Origin: Variovorax sp. S12S4
GTDB taxonomy: Bacteria; Pseudomonadota; Gammaproteobacteria; Burkholderiales; Burkholderiaceae_C
Direction of reading: 5' to 3'
Assembly: GCF_023195515.1 (NCBI RefSeq)
Contig: NZ_JALPKR020000002.1
Span: 5,619,001 to 5,683,000 of the forward strand
Length of the DNA stretch: 64,000 nucleotides
Each line of letters starts with the position of its first letter. Position 1 is the first letter of the stretch. Shown piece by piece: positions 28,054-36,659 of the stretch. The translations under genes and the position numbers were made by a program. The notes under the pieces are model-generated. The model was not told where the DNA came from and made no database searches. It saw only the letters and a list, made by a program, of their open reading frames with translations.

Positions 28054-29058
28054 TTACTTGCGGACCTTTGCGATCTCGGCCATCAGTTCCTTCACGGTCG
28101 CCTCGCCCACGGTGGCCGTGTACTTGTCGATCACCGGCTTGACCTTGTCGCGCAGCTTGGCCATTTCGGCAGGCGGGAGCTCGGTCACCGTCATGCCGGC
28201 CTTCTTGAGCGTGTCGAGCGCGGTGTCGGCCGCGGCGCGCGAGGCCTCGCGCTGGAACTTGGTGGCTTCGGCAGCGGCGTCGCCGATGATCTTCTTTTCT
28301 TCGGCGCTCATGCTGTCCCAGGTCTTCTTGCTGATGATCAGCGCCTGCGGGTTGTAGATGTGGCGCGTTTGCGTGATGTGCTTCTGCACCTCGGCAAACT
28401 TCGACGATGCAATCACGGTGTTGGGGTTCTCCTGGCCGTCGACCGCCTTTTGGTCCAGCGCCGAATACAGCTCCGGGAAGGGCATCGGCGTGGCGTTGGC
28501 GCCCAGCGTGTTGAACAGGTCGATGTAGATCGGCGACTGGATCACGCGGATCTTCAGGCCCGCGATGTCCTCGGCCTTGGCAATCGGACGCTTGCTGTTG
28601 GTCAGGTTGCGAAAGCCCAGGTCCCAGTAGCCGAGGCCGTGCAGGTTCTTCTCGTCCAGCTTGGCGAGCATCTTCTGGCCGAAGGGGCCGTCGGTCACCG
28701 CGTCGGCTTCCTGCGCGTTGTTGAACAGGAAGGGGAAATCGTAGGCGGCAAATTCCTTCACCTGCGCGGTCAGGATGCCGGCGTTGAGCACCGTCATCTC
28801 GATGGTGCCGCCCTGCATGGCCGAAACGGTCTGCAGGTCGCCGCCGAGCGTGCCGCCCGGAAAGAGCTTGACGGTGATCTTCTTGCCCGACTTCTCGGCA
28901 ACGAGGTCTGCGAACTTCTGCGCACCCTGTGCCTGCGGATGGCCGGTCTGGTTCTGGAACGCGAACTTGAGCGTGCGTTCCTTCACCTGGGCGGCGGCCC
29001 CGCCCATGGCCGCGACCGCGACCAGGGCGACCAGCGTCTTGCTGAAAAATTTGTTCAT
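28054..29058 (-). CDS. dctP: TRAP transporter solute receptor (DctP family)
   Basis: 334 residues. Signal peptide in the first 24 residues (ALVAVAAMGGAAAQ), then the DctP pattern: LKFAFQNQTGHPQAQGAQKF, the ADLVAEKSGKKITVKLFPGG segment and the ligand region with IAGLKIRVIQSPIYIDLFNT (the conserved Arg that binds a carboxylate). It should deliver a carboxylic acid to DctQM; the operon suggests shikimate, quinate or dehydroshikimate. It lies 64 bases after dctM, within the same operon. Confidence 0.9.
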   Translation of the reverse strand: MNKFFSKTLVALVAVAAMGGAAAQVKERTLKFAFQNQTGHPQAQGAQKFADLVAEKSGKKITVKLFPGGTLGGDLQTVSAMQGGTIEMTVLNAGILTAQVKEFAAYDFPFLFNNAQEADAVTDGPFGQKMLAKLDEKNLHGLGYWDLGFRNLTNSKRPIAKAEDIAGLKIRVIQSPIYIDLFNTLGANATPMPFPELYSALDQKAVDGQENPNTVIASSKFAEVQKHITQTRHIYNPQALIISKKTWDSMSAEEKKIIGDAAAEATKFQREASRAAADTALDTLKKAGMTVTELPPAEMAKLRDKVKPVIDKYTATVGEATVKELMAEIAKVRK

Positions 29059-29122
29059 GGTGAAAGTCTCCTCGGGTTGAAATAAGAAAAGCGAATTGGG
29101 GAAAGGTCGGCTGGCCAGCGCC

Positions 29123-30402
29123 TCAGCCGCTCAGCAGCCGGGCCGGCCAGATCACGAGCTGCGGAAACATGACCATCAGGAACATCATTCCGAACTCTGC
29201 GAGCGCAAAGGGCCACACGCCGCGCGTGAGCTCATCCATCTTCATGCGCCCGACGCCGGCCACCACGTTGAGCACGGTGCCTACCGGCGGCGTGATCAGG
29301 CCGATCGAGTTGTTGATGATGAACAGCACGCCGAAGTAGATCGGATCGATGCCCGCCGCCTTGACCACCGGCATCAGCACCGGCGTGAGGATCAGGATGG
29401 TGGGCGTCATGTCCATTGCGGTGCCCACCGCCATCACCAGCACCATGATCACGATCATCAGCAGCATCGGGCTTGCGATCAGCGGCTCGAGCAACGCCAC
29501 CAGCTTGGCCGGCAGGTCGGCCACGGTGATGAGCCAGGCCGAGACCATGGCCGCCGCAACCAGGAACATCACGATCGCGCTGGTCTTGGCGGCCGACACG
29601 AACATGGCGTAGAACTGCGAGGGCTTGAGCTCGCGGTAGACCACCGTGGCCACGAAGATCGCATACACCGCAGCCACCACGGCCGCCTCGGTGGGCGTGA
29701 AGATGCCGAAGCGCAAGCCCACGAGAATGATCAACGGCAGCAGCAGCGCCCAGGTCGCTTCGCGCAGCGCGGTGAGCATCTCGCCTTTGGACTTGCGCGG
29801 CGGCGGCAGCACCTTTCCTTGCGCACCAGCCACCACCACGTGAACCACAGCGAGGCGCCGATCAAAATGCCCGGGAAGATGCCCGCCAGGAACAGCTTGG
29901 AGATCGACACGTTCGCGGCCACACCGAAGATGACGAACCCGATAGAGGGCGGAATGATCGGGCCGATCACGCCGGAGGCCGCGATCAGGCCGCCCGAGCG
30001 CGCCTTGTCGTGCCCCGCGGCCACCATCATCGGGATCAGCAGCGCCGAGAGCGCCGCCGCATCGGCCACCGCGGAGCCCGACAGCGCCGAGAGGATGCAG
30101 GCCGCGACGATGGCCACGTAGCCGAGCCCGCCGCGCACATGGCCCACCACCGCCAGCGCCAGGTTCACGATGCGCCGCGACAGGCCACCCTGGTTCATGG
30201 CCTCGCCGGCCAGCATGAAAAAGGGCACGGCCAGAAGCGGAAAGCTGTCGGCGCCGTTGATCACGTTCTGCGCGAGGATCTGCGCATCGAACAGGTCGAG
30301 GTGCCACATCAGCGCAACACCGCACAGCAGCAGCGAATAGGCGATCGGCACGCCGATGGCCATGGCACCCAGCAGGGCACCGAGGAAGATGGCGATCGTC
30401 AT
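29123..30402 (-). pseudogene. dctM: TRAP transporter large permease DctM, single frameshift
   Basis: Starts MTIAIFLGALLGAMAIGVPI and continues with the DctM family segments LLAVPFFMLAGEAMNQGG, ALSGSAVADAAALSALLIPM and IPPSIGFVIFGVAANVSISK. At the CC pair 29817-29818 (plus strand) one base is missing; adding it joins WWWLVRKGKVLPPPRKSKGE to the second half with FTPTEAAVVAAVYAIFVATV and DMTPTILILTPVLMPVVKAA. The intact length of about 426 residues is normal. Without it the TRAP system would be dead, so a sequencing error is the simpler reading. Confidence 0.87.
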
Positions 30403-30403
30403 G

Positions 30404-31006
30404 TCAGTTGCCTCGTGCGCCGTTGCCGCCGCGGTGGCTGGCCGAGGCCTCTTCGGCATCGCGCCGCGCAAGCTCGGTGTTGATGCGGTCGATGTCGCCC
30501 TGCTCTTCCGACTCGTGCACCATGACCAGTTCGGCGTCGCTGAGCTTTCCGGTCACTGCACGCCAGAGGTCGTACAGCAGGAACACGATGGCCGAGACGC
30601 CGAACACCACGCCGACGAAATAGAAGATGCCGACCGAGGCGCCGGTGGTAGGTGCGCTCACTTCCCAGTTGATGAGCGTCTGCTGCCAGCTGCCCGTGAG
30701 CAGCAGGTACGAGGCGAACAGCATCAGCCCGTGCGACAGGTACAGGCACAGCTTCTTGCCCCACGTGGGCAGCTTCGAGATCAGCATGTCGGTGCCCAGG
30801 TGGCCGTGCTCGCGCACCGCGACGATGGCACCCAGAAAGGTCATCCAGACGAAGAGCCAGCGCGACACCTCTTCCGACACGGTAATGCCCGAGTTGAAGC
30901 CGTAGCGCAGCACCACGTTGCCGAACACCATGACCACCATGATGGCCAGCATCAGCGCCATGAGCCCTTCGAGCCGGCGGCAGTACCACGAGAAGATTCT
31001 TGTCAT
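30404..31006 (-). CDS. dctQ: TRAP transporter small permease DctQ
   Basis: 200 residues from ATG 31006 (GAGG upstream). Four spans with the DctQ signature VVMVFGNVVLRYGFNSGITV, then SEEVSRWLFVWMTFLGAIVA and VREHGHLGTDML. The C-terminal tail of about 50 residues is polar and acidic/arginine-rich. It stabilises and assembles with DctM in the membrane. One base separates its stop from the dctM start. Confidence 0.9.
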   Translation of the reverse strand: MTRIFSWYCRRLEGLMALMLAIMVVMVFGNVVLRYGFNSGITVSEEVSRWLFVWMTFLGAIVAVREHGHLGTDMLISKLPTWGKKLCLYLSHGLMLFASYLLLTGSWQQTLINWEVSAPTTGASVGIFYFVGVVFGVSAIVFLLYDLWRAVTGKLSDAELVMVHESEEQGDIDRINTELARRDAEEASASHRGGNGARGN

Positions 31007-31061
31007 TATTCTTTTGCCTCTTGTTGAAATTGTTCCGCTCGGCGCCGCTCCGCAAGCACCT

Positions 31062-31985
31062 TCAGGCAACGTTGTCGGAGCGATAGCGCAGAGGGGCGGC
31101 AATCTCCGCATGCATGGCGGGCGGATAGATGATCTCGCGCAGAAAATCCGCGTCCCTGCGCAGGCCCTGCGCCGCCTCGGCATGGCCGAAATACGCAAAG
31201 TAGTGCGGCATTTGCTGGATCAGCATTTCGAAGCCAGCCTGTGCGTTGAGCCCGCGGGCACGCGCGGCGCGCACCAGCGGCGTCGGCTGGTTGCGCAGCA
31301 AGATGTCGAACAGTGCGGCGTGGGGCTCCATGCGCGCAACATCGACCGGCAGAGCGTCGGTCTCTTCCAGCCCCTGCGACGTGGCATTGATCACCAGGTC
31401 GTAGCCTTCGGGTGCATTGCTGTCGACCGCCACCACGTTGGCATCGAAGAACGCATCGAGCTTGGCCGCCACGCCCGCCGCCTTGCCGGCCGAGGTGTCG
31501 TACAGGGCAATGTGCTCCGCGCCATCCACGGTGCCGCCTTCGGCCAGCGCAACGCCGATGGCCGCAGCGCTCACGCCGGCGCCGAGGATCAGCACCCGCT
31601 TGCCGCGGAACGGAATGTTGAAATGATCGAGCGCACCCAGAAGGCCTTCGCCGTCGAACAGGTCGCCTTCCAGTTCGTTGTTCTCGATGCGGCGCACCAC
31701 GTTGACCGAGCCCGCTACCCGGCCGAACAGGCCGCACCCGTCGAGCAGGTCGACGGCCAGCGGCTTGTGCGGCGGCGCAATCACCATGCCGCGCACGTTG
31801 CGCGCCAGGAAGGCCGACTTGAGGAACACCGCGAAGTCGCGCAGCGGCACCTGCATGGGCACCAGCACCGCGTCGATGCCGAAACGCTCGAACACGGCGT
31901 TGAACATCTTCGGCAGGCGCACGTTGCGCACGGGGTCGCCGGGGATCAGGTACGCCAGGGTGCTGCCGGTGATGGAGGTGGTCAT
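31062..31985 (-). CDS. aroE: Shikimate dehydrogenase-like protein (second paralog)
   Basis: 307 residues from ATG 31985, with AGAGGCAAGAC before it. AroE-type: LAYLIPGDPVRNVRLPKMFN, Lys in MVIAPPHKPLAVDLLDG, GSVNVVRR, GDLFDGEGLLGAL and the Rossmann motif LILGAGVSAAAIGVALAEGG. It is first in the long catabolic operon, and the regulator lies on its other side. It differs clearly from the second copy at 27193 (SGSGGVGS nucleotide motif), so the two may act on different substrates, for example quinate and shikimate. Confidence 0.85.
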   Translation of the reverse strand: MTTSITGSTLAYLIPGDPVRNVRLPKMFNAVFERFGIDAVLVPMQVPLRDFAVFLKSAFLARNVRGMVIAPPHKPLAVDLLDGCGLFGRVAGSVNVVRRIENNELEGDLFDGEGLLGALDHFNIPFRGKRVLILGAGVSAAAIGVALAEGGTVDGAEHIALYDTSAGKAAGVAAKLDAFFDANVVAVDSNAPEGYDLVINATSQGLEETDALPVDVARMEPHAALFDILLRNQPTPLVRAARARGLNAQAGFEMLIQQMPHYFAYFGHAEAAQGLRRDADFLREIIYPPAMHAEIAAPLRYRSDNVA

Positions 31986-32103
31986 GTCTTGCCTCTTTTG
32001 TGCGGCAATCGCTCCAAAGCCATCGCCAGGGCGCACTTTATCCATCTTGAGGCCCAAGACCGCCTTCCGCAGCACCGGAAATGCACGACTATCGTCTTAA
32101 TGC

Positions 32104-32118
32104 GTTCGTTCATCGCAC
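32104..32118. promoter_or_regulatory. PcaR/PcaU-like operator between the catabolic operon and its IclR gene
   Basis: GTTCGTTCATCGCAC matches the Pseudomonas PcaR site GTTCGATAATCGCAC at 13 of 15 positions. It is in the roughly 200-base divergent gap between aroE (start 31985) and the IclR gene (start 32186), so it could control both. A related element GACTATCGTC lies about ten bases away at 32088-32097. Confidence 0.55.
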
Positions 32119-32185
32119 AAAAACAGGGTTAATCCTGATGAGGGCTGAGCGCTGCAGCGCCGCCGGCACGGCAAACTCCCCCACC

Positions 32186-32980
32186 ATGAGCACCGATCTC
32201 ACCGACCTTTCCCCCGCGCCGCCCGGGCTCGACAAGCGCGACTGGATCGCCGGCCTGGAGCGCGGCGTGAGCATCATCGAAGCCTTCGACGACGCCCACC
32301 CTCGCCTGACCGCCAGCCAGGCCGGCGAACGCACCGGCATGACCCGCACGGCTGCGCGCCGCTATCTGCTGACGTTGCAGCACATGGGTTACGTGGCCAG
32401 CGACGGCAAGCTCTTTTGGCTCACGCCGCGCGTGCTGCGGCTGGGCCAGTCGTACCTCGATTCGGCGCGGCTGCCGCGCATCGTCCAGCCGTTTCTGCAG
32501 CGCGTGGCGGCAGGCACCAACGAGATCGCCTACCTCAGCGTGATGGACGGCGACGAGGTCGTCTACATCGCGCGCAACGGCCCCAACCGCAGCATGAGCA
32601 CCGGCTACGTGCTCGGCGCGCGCGTGCCGGCGCAGGTGACGGCCGCGGGCATGCTGATGCTGGCGCTGCGCGGCGACGCGGAGCTGGCCGAATGGCTCGC
32701 CACGCGGGAACTGCAGGTGTTCACCTCGCACACCATCGCAAGCAAGGAGCGCATGAAGCTCGAGCTGGCGCGCATCCGCGCACAAGGCTGGGCCCTGTCG
32801 GAGCAGCAGCTCGACCTGAACTCGCGCGGCATTGCGGTGCCGCTGCGCGACCGGCACGGCATGCTGCTGGGCGCGCTCAACATCACCATGCCCATGGGCC
32901 ACGAAAGCTCCGAGGACGCGGTGGCGCGCGTGCTGCCGGTGCTGCGCGAGACGGCGCAGGCCATGCGCAACCTGATCTGA
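32186..32980 (+). CDS. IclR family regulator, PcaR/PcaU-like
   Basis: 264 residues from ATG 32186. The N-terminal winged helix reads LERGVSIIEAFDDAHPRLTA, then SQAGERTGMTRTAARRYLLT and LQHMGYVASDGKLFWLTPRV; the C-terminal IclR effector domain has LSVMDGDEVVYIARN and SRGIAVPLRDRHGMLLGALN. This form is that of PcaR/PcaU/PobR proteins, which sense protocatechuate pathway intermediates. Its position divergent from the qui/pca operon and the two matching operators support that role. Two earlier in-frame ATGs (32081, 32138) have no better ribosome binding site. Confidence 0.88.
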   Translation: MSTDLTDLSPAPPGLDKRDWIAGLERGVSIIEAFDDAHPRLTASQAGERTGMTRTAARRYLLTLQHMGYVASDGKLFWLTPRVLRLGQSYLDSARLPRIVQPFLQRVAAGTNEIAYLSVMDGDEVVYIARNGPNRSMSTGYVLGARVPAQVTAAGMLMLALRGDAELAEWLATRELQVFTSHTIASKERMKLELARIRAQGWALSEQQLDLNSRGIAVPLRDRHGMLLGALNITMPMGHESSEDAVARVLPVLRETAQAMRNLI

Positions 32981-33049
32981 CCCGGCAGGTTGCGGCCGCA
33001 TTCGTCGGGCAAGATGCTCCCCTCACACAAAAGCAACGGAGACAAATTC

Positions 33050-34060
33050 ATGTCCGACAACTTCTTCCTGAACGATCAACAGTCCACGCGCCGCCAATGG
33101 CTGCAAGGCGGCGGCGCGCTGGCCCTTGGCGGCCTGCTGCCCTCGCTGGTTTCGGCCCAGGCCGCCTGGCCCAGCAAGTCGATCCGCTTCGTGGTGCCCT
33201 TTGCGCCGGGCGGCAGTTCGGAGATCGTGGCGCGCTCCACGGCCGCCGAACTTTCCCGCACGCTCGGGCAGAGCGTGTTCGTCGACAACAAGCCCGGCGC
33301 GGCCGGCAACATTGCGATGAGCGAAGTGGCGCGCGCCACCGACCAGCACACACTGATCCTCGGGCACATCGGCACGCTGGCGGTCAACCCGTACATCTTT
33401 GCCAAGCTGCCCTACGACGCGAACAAGGACTTCAAGCCCGTGAGCCTGCTGGCCAAGGTGCCCAGCCTGTATGTGGTGCACCCCGACGTACCGGCCCAGA
33501 ACCTGAAGGAGTTCATCGCCTACGCCAAGTCGAAGCCGGGCAAGCTGAGCTACGGCTCCGCGGGCAACGGCAGCGCGGGCCACCTGGCCTTCGAGTACCT
33601 GAAGATGACCGCCAACGTCTTCATGCTGCATGTGCCCTACCGCGGCACCGGCCCCATGGTGACCGACCTGCTCTCGGGCCGGCTCGATGCCTCGGCCATC
33701 GGTGCGGCGGCCATTCTTCCGTTCATCAAGAGCGGCAAGGTGCGTTGCATTGCCACGGGTTCGGCCAAGCGTTTGCCGCAACTGCCCGACGTGGGCACGG
33801 TGGCCGAGCAAGGCTTTCCGGGCTTCGAGATGACGCAGTGGTACGGCATGCTTGCGCCGGCCAGCATCGAGCCCGCGCAGCTGGCCAAGCTCTCTGCCGA
33901 GACGATGAAGGCCGTGAAGTCGCCCGACTCCATGCAGCGGCTGACGGGTGATGCGGCCGAGGCCATCGGCGGCACGCCCGAACAGTTCGCGCAGTTCATT
34001 GCCGCCGAGCAGGCGCGTTGGCAAAAGGTGATTGCAAGGGCCAACATCAAGCCGGACTGA
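33050..34060 (+). CDS. Bug family tripartite tricarboxylate-type solute receptor
   Basis: 336 residues from ATG 33050 (GGAG eight bases upstream). A Tat-like signal (TRRQWLQGGGALALGGLLPS) ends near residue 37; the mature part shows IRFVVPFAPGGSSEIVARST and SVFVDNKPGAAGNIAMSEVA, then KLSYGSAGNGSAGHLAFEYL and VPYRGTGPMVTDLLSGRLDA, all Bug (TctC) signatures. Such receptors are abundant in Comamonadaceae and bind carboxylates. No TctAB genes adjoin, so it is an orphan receptor that may belong to the neighbouring catabolic unit or its sensing. Confidence 0.9.
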   Translation: MSDNFFLNDQQSTRRQWLQGGGALALGGLLPSLVSAQAAWPSKSIRFVVPFAPGGSSEIVARSTAAELSRTLGQSVFVDNKPGAAGNIAMSEVARATDQHTLILGHIGTLAVNPYIFAKLPYDANKDFKPVSLLAKVPSLYVVHPDVPAQNLKEFIAYAKSKPGKLSYGSAGNGSAGHLAFEYLKMTANVFMLHVPYRGTGPMVTDLLSGRLDASAIGAAAILPFIKSGKVRCIATGSAKRLPQLPDVGTVAEQGFPGFEMTQWYGMLAPASIEPAQLAKLSAETMKAVKSPDSMQRLTGDAAEAIGGTPEQFAQFIAAEQARWQKVIARANIKPD

Positions 34061-34090
34061 GCCGGGCCTGAACAGCCTCGCGCTGCACGC

Positions 34091-34741
34091 CTACGCCGAT
34101 GGGCGCGCCAGCGTTGCGAGTTTCTTCTTTGCGCTTTGCAAAAGGCCGACCTTCTCCACCGGGGGCTGAGCCTTCGTATCCCCAAGCGCGATGATCTCGA
34201 GCGCGCCCGGCGCCGCCAGCTTCGACGCGAGCGAGTCGCGCGGCGTGAGGCTGTTGAACCTGATGCTCGAAATGACATGAACCTTCAGGTGGCGGTGGAT
34301 GCTCTTCGACAGCTTCTGGCATGCAGTGTTCATGGCGGATTCGTCGGGCATCAGCTGGCCGTGCACGACGAGGAGCTCCAGGGTGCCGTCCTTGTCCTCT
34401 TGCAGGATGAAGGCGCGCATGACCGAGTCCTTGAACTTTGTGCGCAGCATGGCGCGGACCGGTTCGGCGGCGGCAAAAGACTTGAGCGCAATGTTGCGCA
34501 ACTCGTCGTGGAAGATGAACGCGCGGTCGACCGAAATGGTCTCGGCCTCGTCCGCCTTCGGTTTGCTGCGCTTCAGGATGCCGCTGCCGACAAGGTGCTC
34601 CAGCGTGCGCGCTGCATCATCGGGTTCGAGCTTCGAGCGCTTGGCCAGCTCGCTGGAAGAAAACGGTTGGTCGGGCGCCGCGTAGGCAACCATCAGTAGC
34701 TTTTGTACTTCGGGGGCGAAGAGGAAATCTGCGGCACTCAT
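34091..34741 (-). CDS. Winged-helix protein with C-terminal alpha/beta domain
   Basis: 216 residues. N-terminal winged helix at residues 10-65: EVQKLLMVAYAAPDQPFSSS, ELAKRSKLEPDDAARTLEHL and VGSGILKRSKPK, close to ArsR/MarR types. Residues 95-200 form an alpha/beta part (TLELLVVHGQLMPDESAMNT, HLKVHVISSIRFNSL) that recalls nucleotidyltransferase-like domains fused to HTHs in MNT/HEPN-type proteins, but no GSxxxGxxxxxSDxD motif is visible. It stands alone between divergent genes. Function unknown. Confidence 0.7.
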   Translation of the reverse strand: MSAADFLFAPEVQKLLMVAYAAPDQPFSSSELAKRSKLEPDDAARTLEHLVGSGILKRSKPKADEAETISVDRAFIFHDELRNIALKSFAAAEPVRAMLRTKFKDSVMRAFILQEDKDGTLELLVVHGQLMPDESAMNTACQKLSKSIHRHLKVHVISSIRFNSLTPRDSLASKLAAPGALEIIALGDTKAQPPVEKVGLLQSAKKKLATLARPSA

Positions 34742-34933
34742 TTTTGCGGTCGGTTCTATCTACTGGACGGACTGCATTATCGAAACTCTCGCGTCTCGGT
34801 CCGTTCGGACCGTCCAGGCGGCTTTCTCCGCGGCGTTTTCGAGGCGTATTCCGTCGTGGCGCATGGCGCAGGCCTACAAGGGCGGTCGGTTGCGGCCGGT
34901 AGAACGGCTGAACACTCACAAGGAACTTCAGCC

Positions 34934-35422
34934 ATGGGCCTCGAACAGACGATCGGCAAGACCGGGCAACCGGATATTGCGCAAGGCTCCAGCCGGTACT
35001 GGGCGCCTTGCCTGGGTGTGGCACTGGTCGCGGTGTCGCTTTTCTATGTGACCTTGAAAGACCTGGTTCAAGAGAGCGCCGCACGCGCGCCCGGGTTGGC
35101 ACCGGCAGTCATGCCGGCGCATGTCGAGCCGGCCACCAGCACGCGGGCGTTGCCGAGTGAAGTGGCCCGCTCGTCCCCTGAACCGGTCATGCCCATGTCG
35201 CCGTATGCGCCCGCTTATGCGCCGCTCGCAAACGCGAACTTCGGGGCCCCTGTAGTCGCTCCGGCGGAGGCGCCGGCCAAGACCGCACCGGCCGTGGTCG
35301 AGGTGCACAAGTGCGTCATGCCCGAAGGCGAAGCAAGCTATTCCGATGGACCTTGCCCCGAAGGCGCGCAAGCGAGCACGTTGCGGCTGCCGCGCGGCGT
35401 GCACGCATCCGCAAGCTTGTGA
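34934..35422 (+). CDS. Single-span membrane-anchored protein of unknown function
   Basis: 162 residues from ATG 34934 (AAGGA upstream). Residues 20-42 form one membrane span (YWAPCLGVALVAVSLFYVTL), followed by a Pro/Ala/Glu-rich linker of about 80 residues and a small C-terminal part VHKCVMPEGEASYSDGPCPE. The last part, with two Cys and YSDGPCP, is like the DUF4124 motif of periplasmic proteins. The topology predicts a short cytoplasmic N-terminus and a periplasmic C-terminus. Confidence 0.75.
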   Translation: MGLEQTIGKTGQPDIAQGSSRYWAPCLGVALVAVSLFYVTLKDLVQESAARAPGLAPAVMPAHVEPATSTRALPSEVARSSPEPVMPMSPYAPAYAPLANANFGAPVVAPAEAPAKTAPAVVEVHKCVMPEGEASYSDGPCPEGAQASTLRLPRGVHASASL

Positions 35423-35435
35423 GCTGCGCAAGCCC

Positions 35436-36659
35436 CTAGGCCGCCTTCAGGAACACGTCGTGGTCAGGCGCGAAATTGGCGTGCAGCGGCAGCATGGCCC
35501 CGCCCAGCGCACAGGCCTGCGCGCCCAGCCTGCCTCCATGCAGCTGCGGCGGCCATAGCCCTTCCCAGTTGCACCGGGCCAGCGCCGCGCGCGTCTGTTC
35601 GAGCAGCGCCTGCAGCAGCGAGCGTGACATCGAACCGTCCATCACCACATCGGCGAGGTCGAGCACCGCCGTGCTGCTCACGATGGCATGGGCCAAGGCC
35701 AGCGATGCGGAGCCCAGCCAGGCTTGGGTAACCGCTGCATACGGCGCCTGCAGCGCGCGGTCGTCATACGCGGCAGTGGTGTCCAGCCCTTGCGCCTGCA
35801 GCCGCTGCTCCAGCTCCCAGAGCGAAGCCTCGGCCATGACCTGCGGCGGCAGCGTGCCACCGGCTCGCACCGACTGCATCGGCAACGAGGCCAATGCTCC
35901 CGCGTTGCCGTGCGCACCGGTGTGCAGGTGCGAATCGATCACCAGCCCGCCGCCCACGAAGGTGTCGACGAAGATGTACAAAAAGCTCTTCAGGTCGTGA
36001 CCGCGCCCGCCGACCAGTTCGGCCACGCAGGCGGCGACCGTGTCCCGCGCAAAGCTCACAGGCACCTCAGTACGCGCCCTTACCTCGGCCAGCAGGTCCA
36101 TCTGGTTCCACTCGTCCGACTGCGCCTTCGACAGGCCCAGCGTGCGGTGCCAACCGCCAAGCAGAAAAGGCGCGGCCAGCCCCACGCCCACGTTGCGCAC
36201 AGCCAGCGGCCCGAGCCCGTCGCGCAGGCGATGGATATGCTCGGCAATGGCGGGCAGCAGCGCCTGCGCATCCGGAAAGTCGTAGCTCATGGCATGGCGC
36301 TCCCGCACCTGTGCGGCAAAGTCGATCAGCAACCATTCGGCGCCGCGCCGCCCCACCTTGATGCCGATGGCAAAGGCACCGTCCGGGTTCAGCGCCAGCG
36401 GCACCGACGGCTGTCCGATGCGGCCGCGCACGCGGCCCTGCTTGACGATGAGCTGGTCTTCCTCGAGCCGGGCGGTAATGAGCCCGATGGTCTGCGCGCT
36501 CAGCCCGGTGAGCCGCGCGAGGTCGGCCTTCGGCAGGCTGGTGTGAACGCGCAGGGCCTGCAGCACCACGCGCTCGTTGAACTGGCGCATGCCCACCTGG
36601 TTGGAGCCGCGCGGGCGCAACAGGTCGGGCGGGCGCATAGCGACTTCTGCATCAGGCAT
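35436..36659 (-). CDS. ROK family transcriptional regulator
   Basis: 407 residues. N-terminal HTH: VLQALRVHTSLPKADLARLT and GLSAQTIGLITARLEEDQLI; then a ROK sugar-kinase-like domain with VGVGLAAPF and FLYIFVDTFVGGGLVIDSHL. The CxCGxxGCxE zinc motif of most ROK proteins is missing, and the ATP-binding loops are degenerate, so it should act as a sensor only. It overlaps the ABC ATPase gene by eight bases and is the last gene of the sugar importer operon, whose regulator it probably is. A palindrome at 39552 is a candidate operator. Confidence 0.88.
   Translation of the reverse strand: MPDAEVAMRPPDLLRPRGSNQVGMRQFNERVVLQALRVHTSLPKADLARLTGLSAQTIGLITARLEEDQLIVKQGRVRGRIGQPSVPLALNPDGAFAIGIKVGRRGAEWLLIDFAAQVRERHAMSYDFPDAQALLPAIAEHIHRLRDGLGPLAVRNVGVGLAAPFLLGGWHRTLGLSKAQSDEWNQMDLLAEVRARTEVPVSFARDTVAACVAELVGGRGHDLKSFLYIFVDTFVGGGLVIDSHLHTGAHGNAGALASLPMQSVRAGGTLPPQVMAEASLWELEQRLQAQGLDTTAAYDDRALQAPYAAVTQAWLGSASLALAHAIVSSTAVLDLADVVMDGSMSRSLLQALLEQTRAALARCNWEGLWPPQLHGGRLGAQACALGGAMLPLHANFAPDHDVFLKAA

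Noticed and set aside
25519..29085. Open frame of 1188 codons on the plus strand
   Set aside because: It runs antisense across pcaC, pcaB, aroE and dctP, which have clear family motifs. The translation is rich in His, Arg and Gly without domains; it is a GC-skew shadow.
20000..31985. Calling the six frameshifted genes true decayed pseudogenes
   Set aside because: Each has just one missing G or C, no other lesion, and full conservation on both sides. Real decay would show further stops and deletions.
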